Assembly (NCBI GenBank): GCA_050696075.1
Contig: JBOGUF010000174.1
Span: forward strand, 1 to 14,859
DNA from: JBOGUF01 sp050696075
Lineage (GTDB): Bacteria > Chloroflexota > Chloroflexia > Thermomicrobiales > UBA6265
Reading direction: 5' to 3'
DNA length: 14,859 nt
Below are positions 7,498 through 14,859 of the stretch, in pieces. The notes below the pieces were generated by a model. The model was not told the DNA's origin, made no database searches, and saw only the letters and a program-made list of their open reading frames with translations. How positions within the stretch are numbered: the stretch's first letter is position 1; each line of letters opens with the position of its first letter. A program made the translations under genes and the position numbers.

Positions 7498-7524
7498 CGC
7501 AGTATATATACTGCGTATGTATCA
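7489..7524. promoter_or_regulatory. perfect 36-bp palindrome, probable PadR operator
   Basis: The half-site TGATACATACGCAGTATA is followed by its exact reverse complement, centred between 7506 and 7507, with no mismatch or spacer. It is AT-rich in an otherwise GC-rich window and overlaps the extended -10 and predicted start of transcription of padR. PadR-family regulators are known to bind dyads containing ATGT/ACAT; here ACAT and ATGT lie symmetrically in the two arms (7493-7496 and 7517-7520). Autorepression of the padR-ABC-MMPL operon is the inference. Confidence 0.75.
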
Positions 7525-7575
7525 CCGCCGAGGCAGGGCATACCGTGACGAACACCGGGCGAACGAGGCAATCAC

Positions 7576-8115
7576 ATGCGTAACGCCCTCCTCGCCGTGC
7601 TCGCCCGCGGCCCCGCCCACGGCTACGAACTCAAACAGGCCATCGAGGAGGTCTTCGGCGGCGCCTGGCCCGCCATCAACATCGGCCAGATCTACACCAC
7701 CCTCGCCCGGCTGGAACGTGACCACCTCGTCCGCGGTATTCAGGTCGCCCAGGCCCACCGGCCCGACAAAAAGGTCTACGAGTTGACCGAGGAGGGACGA
7801 CACGAGCTTGACGAATGGTTTGCCGCGCCCAGCGCCGGCCCGCGCCCGCGCGACGAGCTCTTTACCAAGGTAATCCTGGCCGGCCTGCAAGGACTCAACG
7901 GCGGCTCCGACCCCACCCAACTCATCGAGCGCCAGCGGCGGCACTTCCTCCAATCCCTGCGCGAGCTCGGCGACCTCGCCGCTGCGCCCGAGTCCCAGGC
8001 CAACCCAGCCGCTGCCCTCCTGTTCGAAGGAGCCATGCTCCACATCGAGGCAGACCTGAAATGGTTGGAACGCTGCGAGACCTTCCTCGCTCAGCGAGCG
8101 CGAGGAGGCCGATGA
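7576..8115 (+). CDS. PadR-family transcriptional regulator
   Basis: This 179-residue cytoplasmic DNA-binding protein has the PadR layout. The N-terminal winged helix (residues 1-75) includes LLAVLARGPAHGYELKQAI, GQIYTTLARLERDHLV as the recognition-helix region and KVYELTEEGRHEL as the wing. The C-terminal part (about 90-175) is helical, of the Vir_act_alpha_C dimerisation type. PadR proteins are mostly repressors released by phenolics, drugs or cell-envelope signals; they often sit beside ABC exporters, as here. GAGG about nine bases before the ATG supports the start. The stop TGA lies next to or overlaps the start of the ABC ATPase, and a perfect palindrome lies over its own promoter, so self-repression together with the three export genes is likely. 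The inducer is unknown. Confidence 0.92.
   Translation: MRNALLAVLARGPAHGYELKQAIEEVFGGAWPAINIGQIYTTLARLERDHLVRGIQVAQAHRPDKKVYELTEEGRHELDEWFAAPSAGPRPRDELFTKVILAGLQGLNGGSDPTQLIERQRRHFLQSLRELGDLAAAPESQANPAAALLFEGAMLHIEADLKWLERCETFLAQRARGGR
8102..8108 (+). promoter_or_regulatory. strong ribosome binding site deciding the ABC ATPase start
   Basis: GAGGAGG in the last codons of padR is nine bases before the ATG at 8118 but only three before the ATG at 8112, which overlaps the padR stop as ATGA. Other starts in this window use 6-9 base spacing, which favours 8118. Confidence 0.6.
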
Positions 8116-8117
8116 CG

Positions 8118-8888
<771 letters not shown>

Positions 8889-8890
8889 CC

Positions 8891-11209
8891 ATGCCGTATG
8901 CCCACGCCCTCTACCGCAAGGGACTTGCCGACCTCCGGCGCTCGCCGGTGCAAGGCCTCGCCATTGCGCTCATGGTCGCCGCGGCCACCGCCGCCGTCAC
9001 CCTCGCCTTGATTCTCTGGCGACACGTCGACGACCCATGGCAGCGCGTCTTCGCCGCCACCAACAGCCCGCACGCGGTCTTCTACGGCGTGGATGCGGAC
9101 GCCAATCTCTCCTCAATTGCCACCCTCGACGGCGTCGCGGAGTCGGTCGGCCCCTACTCCTTCGTCACCGACCACGATCTGGTGCGCGACGGCGAGCGGG
9201 AACGACTCACGATCCTCGGCTTCCCGGCCGAACGCCCGCCCGTGGCCGTTCCCGTCCTGGCCGACGGGCGCTGGCTCGCCCCTGCCGGTCACCAAGAGAT
9301 CGTGCTCGACTGGCGGCTCGCGGAAAGCCGTGATATTCGCGTCGGCGACCAGATCGACGTCGAGTCGCTCAACGGCACGACCCGCCTCACCGTCGTCGGC
9401 CTCTCTATCACCGCCTGGCGCGGTCCCTACCCGAATTGGCGACCCGCCACCGCCTATCTCTTGCCCGCCACCCTGACCCAAATCGACCCGGACCACCAGC
9501 AAACCATCTTCTTCGTCCGGCTCGACGACCCCGACGCCGCGGACGCCTTCATCGAGCGCGCCGTTGCCGAGTTCCCGGAAGGCGCGCTCTGCTGCATCAC
9601 CAGTTGGGAGGAAGTCCGCCAGTCGCTCCGCGAGTACAGCAGCGCCCTCATCCTCATCCTGGGTGTCTGCAGTCTTTTCACTATCATCACGGTCGTCCTT
9701 GTCGTCGCCAACACGATCGGCGGCCGCATGCTCACCCAACGCCGCGAGATCGGCTTGCTTAAAGCCGCCGGTATGACTCCCTGGCAGGTAACGATCCTCT
9801 TCCTCGTCGAACACCTGATCCTGGGAGTGATCGGGGCGCTGTTCGGGCTCATTACCGGTCTCCTCGCCAGTCGTTTCTTCCTCTGGCGCGTCGCCGCGCC
9901 GTACGACGCCGCGCCCACCCCCGACCTCGACCTCTGGCTCGGACTCCCGATCCTCGGCGGCGTCCTCGTCCTCGTGGCGCTGGCGACGATCGTCCCGGCC
10001 TGGCTCGCTGGTCGCGTCGGCGCTGCCGACGCGCTCACGCCCCGCCGGCGGCGCACCTTTCGCTCGTCCTGGCTCGGCCAGTTGGCAATCCGTCTGCGCC
10101 TGCCCGTCGCGGTCGTCGTCGGCCTCAAAGACCTCTTCGCCCGCCCGGTTCGCGCCTGGCTGACCGTGGTCGCACTCACCTTTACCGTCACGACCGCCTC
10201 CTTCGCCCTCGGCATGGAAGCAACCCTCGACACCTATTTCGACGGATCGATCTGGGCCGACAACCCGCACGAGCTGGTCGTCCAGCGCGACGATGTCTCC
10301 GACGGCGAAACCCGCCGCATCCTCGACCGCACGCCCGGCGTCACCGGCTACGTTGCCGATTTTCAGCTTTCGACGAAGTTGGCCAGCGAGGCCCGCTGGT
10401 TCAATGTCCGCGCCGTTGCGGGGGATGTCGCCGACGTCGGATTACGGATGCGCGAGGGCCGCATCTTCGCGGCGCCCGGCGAAGCGATCGTCGGCCAGGG
10501 CCTGCTCGACGCAACTGGTCTCGCCGTCGGCGACGTCCTCCAGCTCGTCGTCGCCGGTCGGCCGCTCGATCTCCGCATCGTCGGCCGCTACGTCGAGGTC
10601 GAGAACAACGGGCAAATGGCGATGATTTCGTTCGACACGCTCCGGACGGTCCTGCCCGACGCCGAGCACCACCAATACCTCGTCCAACTTGCCCCCGGCA
10701 CCGATCTCGACGCGATCAAGGCCGACCTCTTGAGCGCCTCCGGCGGTCGTTTCGGCGTCACCGTCTTCAGCGCCGGTCCCGACCAGCGAGAAGTCTTCGA
10801 ATTGCGGCTCGCCGTCTACGGCGTGACCCTGCTTCTCCTCGCCGTCGGCCTCATCAACCTCATCACTGTTGCCCTCCTCGGCGTCCGCGACCGGGTGCGC
10901 GACCTCGGCGTCCTCAAGGCCCTCGGCCTCACCCCCCGCGAGTTGGTCGTGGGCGAGATTACCGCCATGGCGCTGCTGGCGGTGTTGGCCTGGGCCATCG
11001 GCGTCCCGCTTTCGCTGGTCGTCGGACCCGCCGTCTACGACGAGATCGCCGAGGAGAACGGTCTCGGCCCCGGCCTGGCGACGATGCCGGACTGGTTGTG
11101 GTGCTTTGCGCTCATTCCGGCCGCGATCGTGGTCGCGGCCGTCGCCGCCGTCATTCCCGCCCGTATCGCCGCTCGTCTACCCGTTGCCGGCGCGCTGCGC
11201 GCCGAATGA
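8891..11209 (+). CDS. FtsX/MacB-type ABC exporter permease, two-repeat form
   Basis: This 772-residue membrane protein is built as two tandem FtsX-like halves. Helix 1 (23-42) is followed by an extracytoplasmic MacB-PCD-like domain (about 45-245), then three helices (252-274, 302-330, 350-371). The second half repeats this: helix (422-441), extracytoplasmic domain (about 445-635) and three helices (642-664, 686-711, 736-757). Each FtsX unit carries its cytoplasmic coupling helix after the second helix: RREIGLLKAAGMTPWQV (284-300) and RVRDLGVLKALGLTPREL (668-685). The reading frame is open upstream to about 8384, but that part only shadows the ATPase; the ATG two bases after the ATPase stop is the sensible start. 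One such two-repeat chain has the full eight helices, as in LolCE-type or peptide-detoxification exporters of Gram-positive-like cells. No membrane fusion protein is encoded nearby. Confidence 0.92.
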   Translation: MPYAHALYRKGLADLRRSPVQGLAIALMVAAATAAVTLALILWRHVDDPWQRVFAATNSPHAVFYGVDADANLSSIATLDGVAESVGPYSFVTDHDLVRDGERERLTILGFPAERPPVAVPVLADGRWLAPAGHQEIVLDWRLAESRDIRVGDQIDVESLNGTTRLTVVGLSITAWRGPYPNWRPATAYLLPATLTQIDPDHQQTIFFVRLDDPDAADAFIERAVAEFPEGALCCITSWEEVRQSLREYSSALILILGVCSLFTIITVVLVVANTIGGRMLTQRREIGLLKAAGMTPWQVTILFLVEHLILGVIGALFGLITGLLASRFFLWRVAAPYDAAPTPDLDLWLGLPILGGVLVLVALATIVPAWLAGRVGAADALTPRRRRTFRSSWLGQLAIRLRLPVAVVVGLKDLFARPVRAWLTVVALTFTVTTASFALGMEATLDTYFDGSIWADNPHELVVQRDDVSDGETRRILDRTPGVTGYVADFQLSTKLASEARWFNVRAVAGDVADVGLRMREGRIFAAPGEAIVGQGLLDATGLAVGDVLQLVVAGRPLDLRIVGRYVEVENNGQMAMISFDTLRTVLPDAEHHQYLVQLAPGTDLDAIKADLLSASGGRFGVTVFSAGPDQREVFELRLAVYGVTLLLLAVGLINLITVALLGVRDRVRDLGVLKALGLTPRELVVGEITAMALLAVLAWAIGVPLSLVVGPAVYDEIAEENGLGPGLATMPDWLWCFALIPAAIVVAAVAAVIPARIAARLPVAGALRAE

Positions 11210-11247
11210 CTGTCAATCTCGGCAGACTCAGCAGAAAGGATCGACTC

Positions 11248-13518
11248 ATGACCGGACGTTTCTCCCTTGCTGGCTTGGCCCGCCTCTGTGCTCGCCGCGG
11301 CTGGATCGTCGTTGCTCTGTGGCTGTTCGCCCTCGCCCTCGCCGGCGTCGCCACCGTCTCCTATGCCGACTCCCTTACCAGCGACGACGAATTCACCCGC
11401 AAACCTGAGTCAACTCGGGCCTGGGACCTGATGCAGGAACGGATGCCGCCTCGCGAACCCGGGCAGGGCGGTCCCACCGAGACCATCATCATCCGCGCTT
11501 CCTCATCGACCGTCGACGACCCGGCCTTCCGCACCACCGTCGAGGAAATCGCGACCGCGTTGCGTGGTGTCGACGGCGCCGTCCGCGAGGCCCCGACCTA
11601 TTACGACGCCGTCGCCGCCGACGACCCGCGGGCCGGCCTCCTTGTCTCCGCCGACCGCACGACCACCATCATCCCGGCCGGCATAACCTGGCAGGGCCGC
11701 GACGCCTTCCTCGACCGCCTCTCCGCGCTCAAGGTCGAGCACGCGCCGTCCGGCATCGAAATCCTCGCCATTAGCGAACCGACCATCGACGACGAAATCG
11801 ACCGCCTGCTTGGCGAAGATCTCGTCAAGGCCGAGCTGTTCGGCCTGCCCACCGCCCTGATTGTGCTGGTCATCGTCTTCGGCGCGCTCGTCGCCGCCGG
11901 TCTGCCCATCGTCTTGGCGCTCGTCTCCATCGGCATCGCCATCGGCCTCACCGCCGCCATCGGCAGTGTCACCAACATGTCGGTCTATGCCATCAACATG
12001 ATCACCATGATCGGCCTCGCCGTCGGCATCGACTACGCCCTCTTCATTGTCGACCGCTATCGCGAGGAGCGCCGCCACGGACGGCCGAAGCTCGACGCCA
12101 TCGGCGTCGCCGGCGGCACCGCCAACAAGGCCGTTCTCTTCTCCGGCCTCACCGTCGTCCTCGCCCTCACCGGCATGTTCATGCTCCCCACGACTCTCTT
12201 CCATGGTCTTGGCGCCGGCGCCATCCTCGTCGTCATCGTCGCCGTCGCCGCCTCCCTCACCCTCATCCCCGCCCTCCTCGGCCTTCTCGGCGACAAGATC
12301 AATTGGCCCCGCCGCCAAGGGGTCAACGGAGTTGCGAGTCAGGAGTCAGGGGTCAGGGAGCTATCGGCACTCGGTACTCGGTACTCGGTACTCGGTACCG
12401 GCTTCTGGGCTCGCATCACCCGCCTCGTCATGGCGCGGCCGATCGTCAGCGTCGCCCTTGTCTCGACGCTCCTGATCGCGCTGTCGCTGCCCTACTTTGA
12501 CATGCAACGGGGCACGGCCGGCGGCGAGGCGTTGCCGGACGGCGAGATCAAGCGCGCCTACCAGATCCTCGAAGCCGACTTCGCCGCCGGCCTCATCGAC
12601 CCCGTCCAGATCGTGGTCGATGGGCGGCAATCTCCAGAAGTGGACGCCGCCATTGACCGGCTTGTGGGCACGCTCGAAACAGATCCCGCGTTCGGCCAGG
12701 TGACGCGGCGTGACTGGGCGCCAGATGGTGATTTGGCGGTAATCGAGATTCCGCTCAGGGCCAACGCGAACGATGCGGCCGCCTACGAAGCAATTGAGCA
12801 CCTCCGCGAAAACTTGATCCCGCAAGCCTTCGCCGGAACCGGAGCCCGGGCCCTCGTCTCCGGCGACGCGGCCACCAACGTCGACTTCAACGCGCTCGTC
12901 GATGACGGCACGCCCCGCATCTTCGCCTTCGTTCTCGGTCTCAGCTTCCTGCTGCTCCTCCTGGCCTTCCGCTCGATCGTCGTGCCGCTCAAGGCGATCC
13001 TGATGAACCTGCTCTCTGTCGGCGCGACTTACGGCCTCCTCGTCCTCGTCTTCCAGAAGGGGTACGGCGCGGACTTCTTCGGCTTCCAGCAGACGCCGAC
13101 CATCGAGGCCTGGGTGCCCATCTTCCTCTTCTGCGTTCTCTTCGGCCTGAGCATGGACTACCACGTCTTCCTGCTCAGCCGCATCCGGGAGCACTACGAC
13201 CTCACCCACCACAACCGCGAGTCGGTCACCGTCGGCTTGCAAGCCACCGCTCGCCTCATCACCGGCGCCGCGCTGATCATGGTCGCCGTCTTCGCCGGCT
13301 TCGCCAGCGGCAGTTTGGTGATGTTCCAGCAGATCGGTTTCGGCTTGGCCGTCGCCGTCTTCCTTGACGCCACCGTCGTCCGCTCCATCCTCGTCCCCGC
13401 CAGCATGACCCTGCTCGGCGACCGCAACTGGTACCTCCCAAGCTGGCTCGCCTGGCTCCCCGACCTCCGCGTCGAAGGCCACCCACCCGTTTTTTCCACC
13501 ACCCAAGGGGATGATTAG
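11248..13518 (+). CDS. MMPL/RND-superfamily transporter with an in-frame heptamer-repeat insertion
   Basis: This 756-residue inner-membrane exporter of the MmpL/HAE2 type is driven by proton flux. Helix 1 (18-40) is followed by an extracytoplasmic domain (about 41-195) and a helical bundle (about 200-353). The second half has a helix at about 393-411, an outer domain (about 412-545) and the second bundle. The proton-relay aspartates appear as D262 in GIDYALFIVDRYREE and D637 in SMDYHVFLLSRIREHYD, the two pseudo-symmetric signature positions. Residues about 362-384, in the cytoplasmic linker between halves, are translated heptanucleotide repeats (QESGVRELSALGTRYSVLG). AAAGGA at 11235-11240, seven bases upstream, fixes the start; an ATGA-overlapping ATG at 11206 is a weaker alternative. 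It follows the ABC permease by 38 bases and closes the PadR-regulated operon. Substrate is unknown; lipids and drugs are typical. Confidence 0.92.
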   Translation: MTGRFSLAGLARLCARRGWIVVALWLFALALAGVATVSYADSLTSDDEFTRKPESTRAWDLMQERMPPREPGQGGPTETIIIRASSSTVDDPAFRTTVEEIATALRGVDGAVREAPTYYDAVAADDPRAGLLVSADRTTTIIPAGITWQGRDAFLDRLSALKVEHAPSGIEILAISEPTIDDEIDRLLGEDLVKAELFGLPTALIVLVIVFGALVAAGLPIVLALVSIGIAIGLTAAIGSVTNMSVYAINMITMIGLAVGIDYALFIVDRYREERRHGRPKLDAIGVAGGTANKAVLFSGLTVVLALTGMFMLPTTLFHGLGAGAILVVIVAVAASLTLIPALLGLLGDKINWPRRQGVNGVASQESGVRELSALGTRYSVLGTGFWARITRLVMARPIVSVALVSTLLIALSLPYFDMQRGTAGGEALPDGEIKRAYQILEADFAAGLIDPVQIVVDGRQSPEVDAAIDRLVGTLETDPAFGQVTRRDWAPDGDLAVIEIPLRANANDAAAYEAIEHLRENLIPQAFAGTGARALVSGDAATNVDFNALVDDGTPRIFAFVLGLSFLLLLLAFRSIVVPLKAILMNLLSVGATYGLLVLVFQKGYGADFFGFQQTPTIEAWVPIFLFCVLFGLSMDYHVFLLSRIREHYDLTHHNRESVTVGLQATARLITGAALIMVAVFAGFASGSLVMFQQIGFGLAVAVFLDATVVRSILVPASMTLLGDRNWYLPSWLAWLPDLRVEGHPPVFSTTQGDD
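12336..12400 (+). repeat. heptanucleotide tandem-repeat block inside the MMPL gene
   Basis: Two arrays with a 7-base period lie 12 bases apart. The first is GAGTCAG twice (12336-12349) plus GGGTCAG (12350-12356); the second is ACTCGGT four times without error (12369-12396), preceded by a degenerate copy. The second ends in a CGGTAC-TCG-GTACCG hairpin (12386-12400). Because three units equal 21 bases, the array can be read as a seven-residue repeat (LGTRYSV). The pattern resembles heptamer short tandemly repeated repetitive (STRR) sequences known from cyanobacteria and usually found between genes. Confidence 0.85.
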
Positions 13519-13531
13519 CAACGATTTCGCG

Positions 13532-13568
13532 GGGGCGGACATTGCCCAATGGGCACCCGGTCCGCCCC
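13532..13568 (+). terminator. probable terminator after the MMPL gene
   Basis: GGGGCGGAC (13532-13540) pairs perfectly with GTCCGCCCC (13560-13568), a 9-bp GC-rich stem. Inside is a second small stem, TGCCC/GGGCA (13543-13547 and 13551-13555). It begins 13 bases after the MMPL stop. Only a weak T run (TTTT at 13583-13586) follows at a distance, so it may be an atypical or partial terminator. Confidence 0.5.
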
Positions 13569-13604
13569 TAAACGCACGTGTGTTTTCGCCCTTCGCCGCT
13601 CGCC

Positions 13605-13613
13605 TGGTATAGT
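13605..13613 (+). promoter_or_regulatory. extended -10 promoter for the cinA-type gene
   Basis: TGG followed by TATAGT (13608-13613), a 5/6 match to TATAAT with the TGn extension, stands about 68 bases before the GTG at 13681. The -35 region 17 bases upstream (TTCGCC, 13585-13590) is poor, as is common when an extended -10 is present. It lies just beyond the terminator-like stem, so it fits the start of a new transcription unit. Confidence 0.55.
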
Positions 13614-13680
13614 TCGACCGGCGGGTTTCTCCGCCGCGCGACTGCATCGACCAGACCCGAGAGACGGCCTCAGGCGAACC

Positions 13681-14217
13681 GTGACCGACGCGATCCCGCA
13701 TCCCAATCAACCGCTGGAAGCGCGCCTCAACGCGCTCCTATCCGCCCCGGACCCGACTCGTCTCACGGTGGCGACCGCCGAGTCATGCACCGGCGGCGGC
13801 GTTGCCCACCGCATCACCTCCGTCTCCGGCAGCTCCGCCTACTTCCTGGGCGGCATCGTCGCCTACGCCAACGCGGCGAAATCGAGCCTCCTCGGCGTGC
13901 CGGAGGAGATCTTGGAGCGCCGAGGCGCGGTCAGCGAAGAATGCGCCCTCCAGATGGCTGAAGGCGCCTGCCGCGCCTTTGGCGCCGACATCGCCGTCTC
14001 CACCACCGGCATCGCCGGCCCGCTTGGCGGCACGCCCCGCAAACCGGTCGGCCTCGTCTACGTCGCCGTCGCCGGCCCCCTGGGCCTCGCCTGCCAGGAG
14101 CACCACTTCCCCGGTGACCGCGCCGCCGTCATCGCCGCCGCCGAAGACGCCGCCCTCGACCTGCTCTTCACCCACGCCGAAGCCGCCTGCACCCCACCCC
14201 CCAGGAGCCCCCAATGA
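13681..14217 (+). CDS. CinA C-terminal domain protein, nicotinamide-nucleotide amidase (PncC type)
   Basis: This stand-alone CinA C-terminal (CinA-C) domain has 178 residues; E. coli PncC has about 165. The family hydrolyses NMN to nicotinate mononucleotide and ammonia, recycling NMN into NAD in the cytoplasm. The nucleophile region is AESCTGGG (33-40), S35 being the proposed catalytic serine. AYANAAKSSLLGVP (61-74) with K67, GAVSEECALQMAEG, and TTGIAGPLGGTPRKPVGLVYVA are the expected conserved blocks. The N-terminal MoCF/ADP-ribose-pyrophosphatase-like half of full CinA is absent by design, not truncation. The frame is open to 13549, but that extension would cross the terminator and promoter region; the GTG at 13681 begins at the right family position although its ribosome binding site is weak. 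The gene is followed at 58 bases by the M16 peptidase. Confidence 0.9.
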   Translation: MTDAIPHPNQPLEARLNALLSAPDPTRLTVATAESCTGGGVAHRITSVSGSSAYFLGGIVAYANAAKSSLLGVPEEILERRGAVSEECALQMAEGACRAFGADIAVSTTGIAGPLGGTPRKPVGLVYVAVAGPLGLACQEHHFPGDRAAVIAAAEDAALDLLFTHAEAACTPPPRSPQ

Positions 14218-14228
14218 CCATTTCCTAA

Positions 14229-14264
14229 CGCCTTGCCGCCTCGCCGCCTTCCGCCTTCCGCCCA
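14229..14264 (+). repeat. imperfect heptamer repeats between cinA-type gene and M16 peptidase gene
   Basis: CCGCCTT occurs twice in tandem (14244-14257), followed by CCGCCCA (14258-14264) and preceded by CCGCCTC (14236-14242). The same 16-base string TGCCGCCTCGCCGCCT occurs at 14234-14249 and 1823-1838, at the start of the DoxX-like gene. The block lies in untranslated sequence just before the M16 ribosome binding site. Confidence 0.5.
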
Positions 14265-14275
14265 AGGAGTACCCC

Positions 14276-14859
14276 GTGCCCGTCCTCTACCACAAAACGA
14301 CGCTCGACAACGGCGTCCGCGTCGTCACCGGCCCGATGACCGGCGTCCGCTCGACCGCCTTGATCTTCTATTACGGCGTCGGCTCGCGTTACGAGAAGCC
14401 AAAGATCGCCGGCGTCTCCCACTTCCTCGAGCACATGCTCTTCAAGGGGACCGAACGCCGCCCCGACCCGATGCAAATCTCCCAGGAGATCGAAGGCGTC
14501 GGCGGCATCCTCAACGCCGCCACCGGTCGCGAGTCGACCAACTACTGGTGCAAGGTTCCCAGCAGTCACTTCGCGCTCGCCTTCGACGTTTTGGCCGACA
14601 TCCTCCGCAACTCCGTCATCGACGCCAAAGAGCTCGACAAGGAGCGCGGCGTCATCGTCGAAGAAATCCGCTCGATCAACGACTCGCCCGAAGAGTTGGT
14701 CCACGAGGTGATCGACGAGGTCGTCTGGGGCAAGCAGGGGGTCGGCCGCTCGGTTGCCGGTAGTGAAGAGACGGTCGGCGCCATCGACCGCGACGCCATG
14801 CACGGCTTCTGGCAACGCAATTACCGGCCGGACCGCCTCGTCGTCGCCGCCGGCGGCGA
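14276..14859 (+). CDS. M16-family zinc metallopeptidase (insulinase/processing-protease-like), N-terminal part
   Basis: The first 194 codons of a peptidase of the inverzincin group, which is about 410-430 residues long when it is the short bacterial form. The zinc-binding, inverted HxxEH motif is HFLEH (H49, E52, H53), and the third ligand, E129 in GVIVEEI, is the expected 76 residues after H53. Further family features are YGVGSRYE (33-40), FKGTERRP (56-63), and NAATGRESTNYWCKV (80-94). These proteins degrade or process peptides in the cytoplasm or at the membrane; no signal peptide is visible. The GTG start is fixed by AAGGAG at 14264-14269, six bases upstream. The gene lies 58 bases after the CinA-type gene and is probably on the same transcript. 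It is cut by the window end, not broken. Confidence 0.92.
   Translation, partial: MPVLYHKTTLDNGVRVVTGPMTGVRSTALIFYYGVGSRYEKPKIAGVSHFLEHMLFKGTERRPDPMQISQEIEGVGGILNAATGRESTNYWCKVPSSHFALAFDVLADILRNSVIDAKELDKERGVIVEEIRSINDSPEELVHEVIDEVVWGKQGVGRSVAGSEETVGAIDRDAMHGFWQRNYRPDRLVVAAGG

Noticed and set aside
7489..7524. palindrome considered as a transcription terminator or attachment site
   Set aside because: It is AT-rich with no T tract, follows no gene on either strand closely, sits on a promoter, and there is no integrase or mobile element nearby.
7516..7544. mirror promoter on the minus strand created by the palindrome, which could drive the pan operon
   Set aside because: The -10-like element exists by symmetry, but the matching -35 position reads GGTATG, which is not promoter-like.
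9113..10270. 385-codon minus-strand frame opposite the ABC permease
   Set aside because: The product is almost entirely E, D, G, A and R, the usual antisense shadow of GC-rich genes.
12336..12400. tandem repeats considered as a CRISPR array
   Set aside because: The units are only seven bases and have no spacers between them.
12361..13710. 449-codon open frame on the minus strand opposite the MMPL gene
   Set aside because: It is a shadow of the C-biased codon use of the real gene; its product is a low-complexity acidic sequence rich in E, D, G and A without any recognisable domain.

Overview
The window is GC-rich, densely coding bacterial DNA. Its gene style suggests a Chloroflexi relative of the Thermomicrobia/Sphaerobacter type: GC-rich short intergenic gaps, GTG starts, ATGA overlaps, a very short partial protein of a kind I associate with that group, and no sign of outer-membrane partners for the export genes. 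That placement is inference; no marker gene proves it. No rRNA, tRNA, CRISPR array or transposase was seen.

Layout, left to right. (1) Positions 1-135 hold the start of a small unknown gene on the minus strand, followed on the same strand by a CCA-adding-type tRNA nucleotidyltransferase with an HD domain (255-1688). (2) Divergent from it is a tightly overlapping three-gene plus-strand operon (1822-4492): a DoxX-like polytopic membrane protein, then the ATPase and permease of a NitT/TauT-type ABC importer, with no substrate-binding protein in view. (3) Converging on this, with only 17 bases between stop codons, is a minus-strand pantothenate operon in transcription order panE, panB, panC (7233 down to 4510). 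It covers ketopantoate formation, ketopantoate reduction and ligation to beta-alanine; panD is absent here.

(4) A 342-base intergenic region (7234-7575) separates panE from a PadR-family regulator. It carries a TTGACA -35 box, an extended -10 element and a perfect 36-bp AT-rich palindrome lying on the -10 and predicted start of transcription, a textbook autorepressor layout. (5) The regulator heads a four-gene plus-strand operon (7576-13518): PadR, a MacB/LolD-type ABC ATPase, an eight-helix FtsX/MacB-type permease of 772 residues, and an MMPL/RND-type transporter of 756 residues. ABC and RND exporters under one PadR regulator suggest a substrate-inducible export system for a lipid, drug or similar hydrophobic compound. 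The MMPL gene is interrupted in frame by a block of heptanucleotide tandem repeats that is translated into the linker between its two halves.

(6) After a probable terminator and an extended -10 promoter come a stand-alone CinA C-terminal (PncC-type) nicotinamide-nucleotide amidase (13681-14217) and the N-terminal half of an M16 zinc peptidase that runs off the window end (14276 onward).

Two themes cross the window. Heptamer-period tandem repeats occur at three or four places (about 7251, 12336-12400 and 14236-14264), suggesting a dispersed short-repeat family. The plus strand also looks C-rich whichever strand is coding, which would be consistent with replication strand bias.
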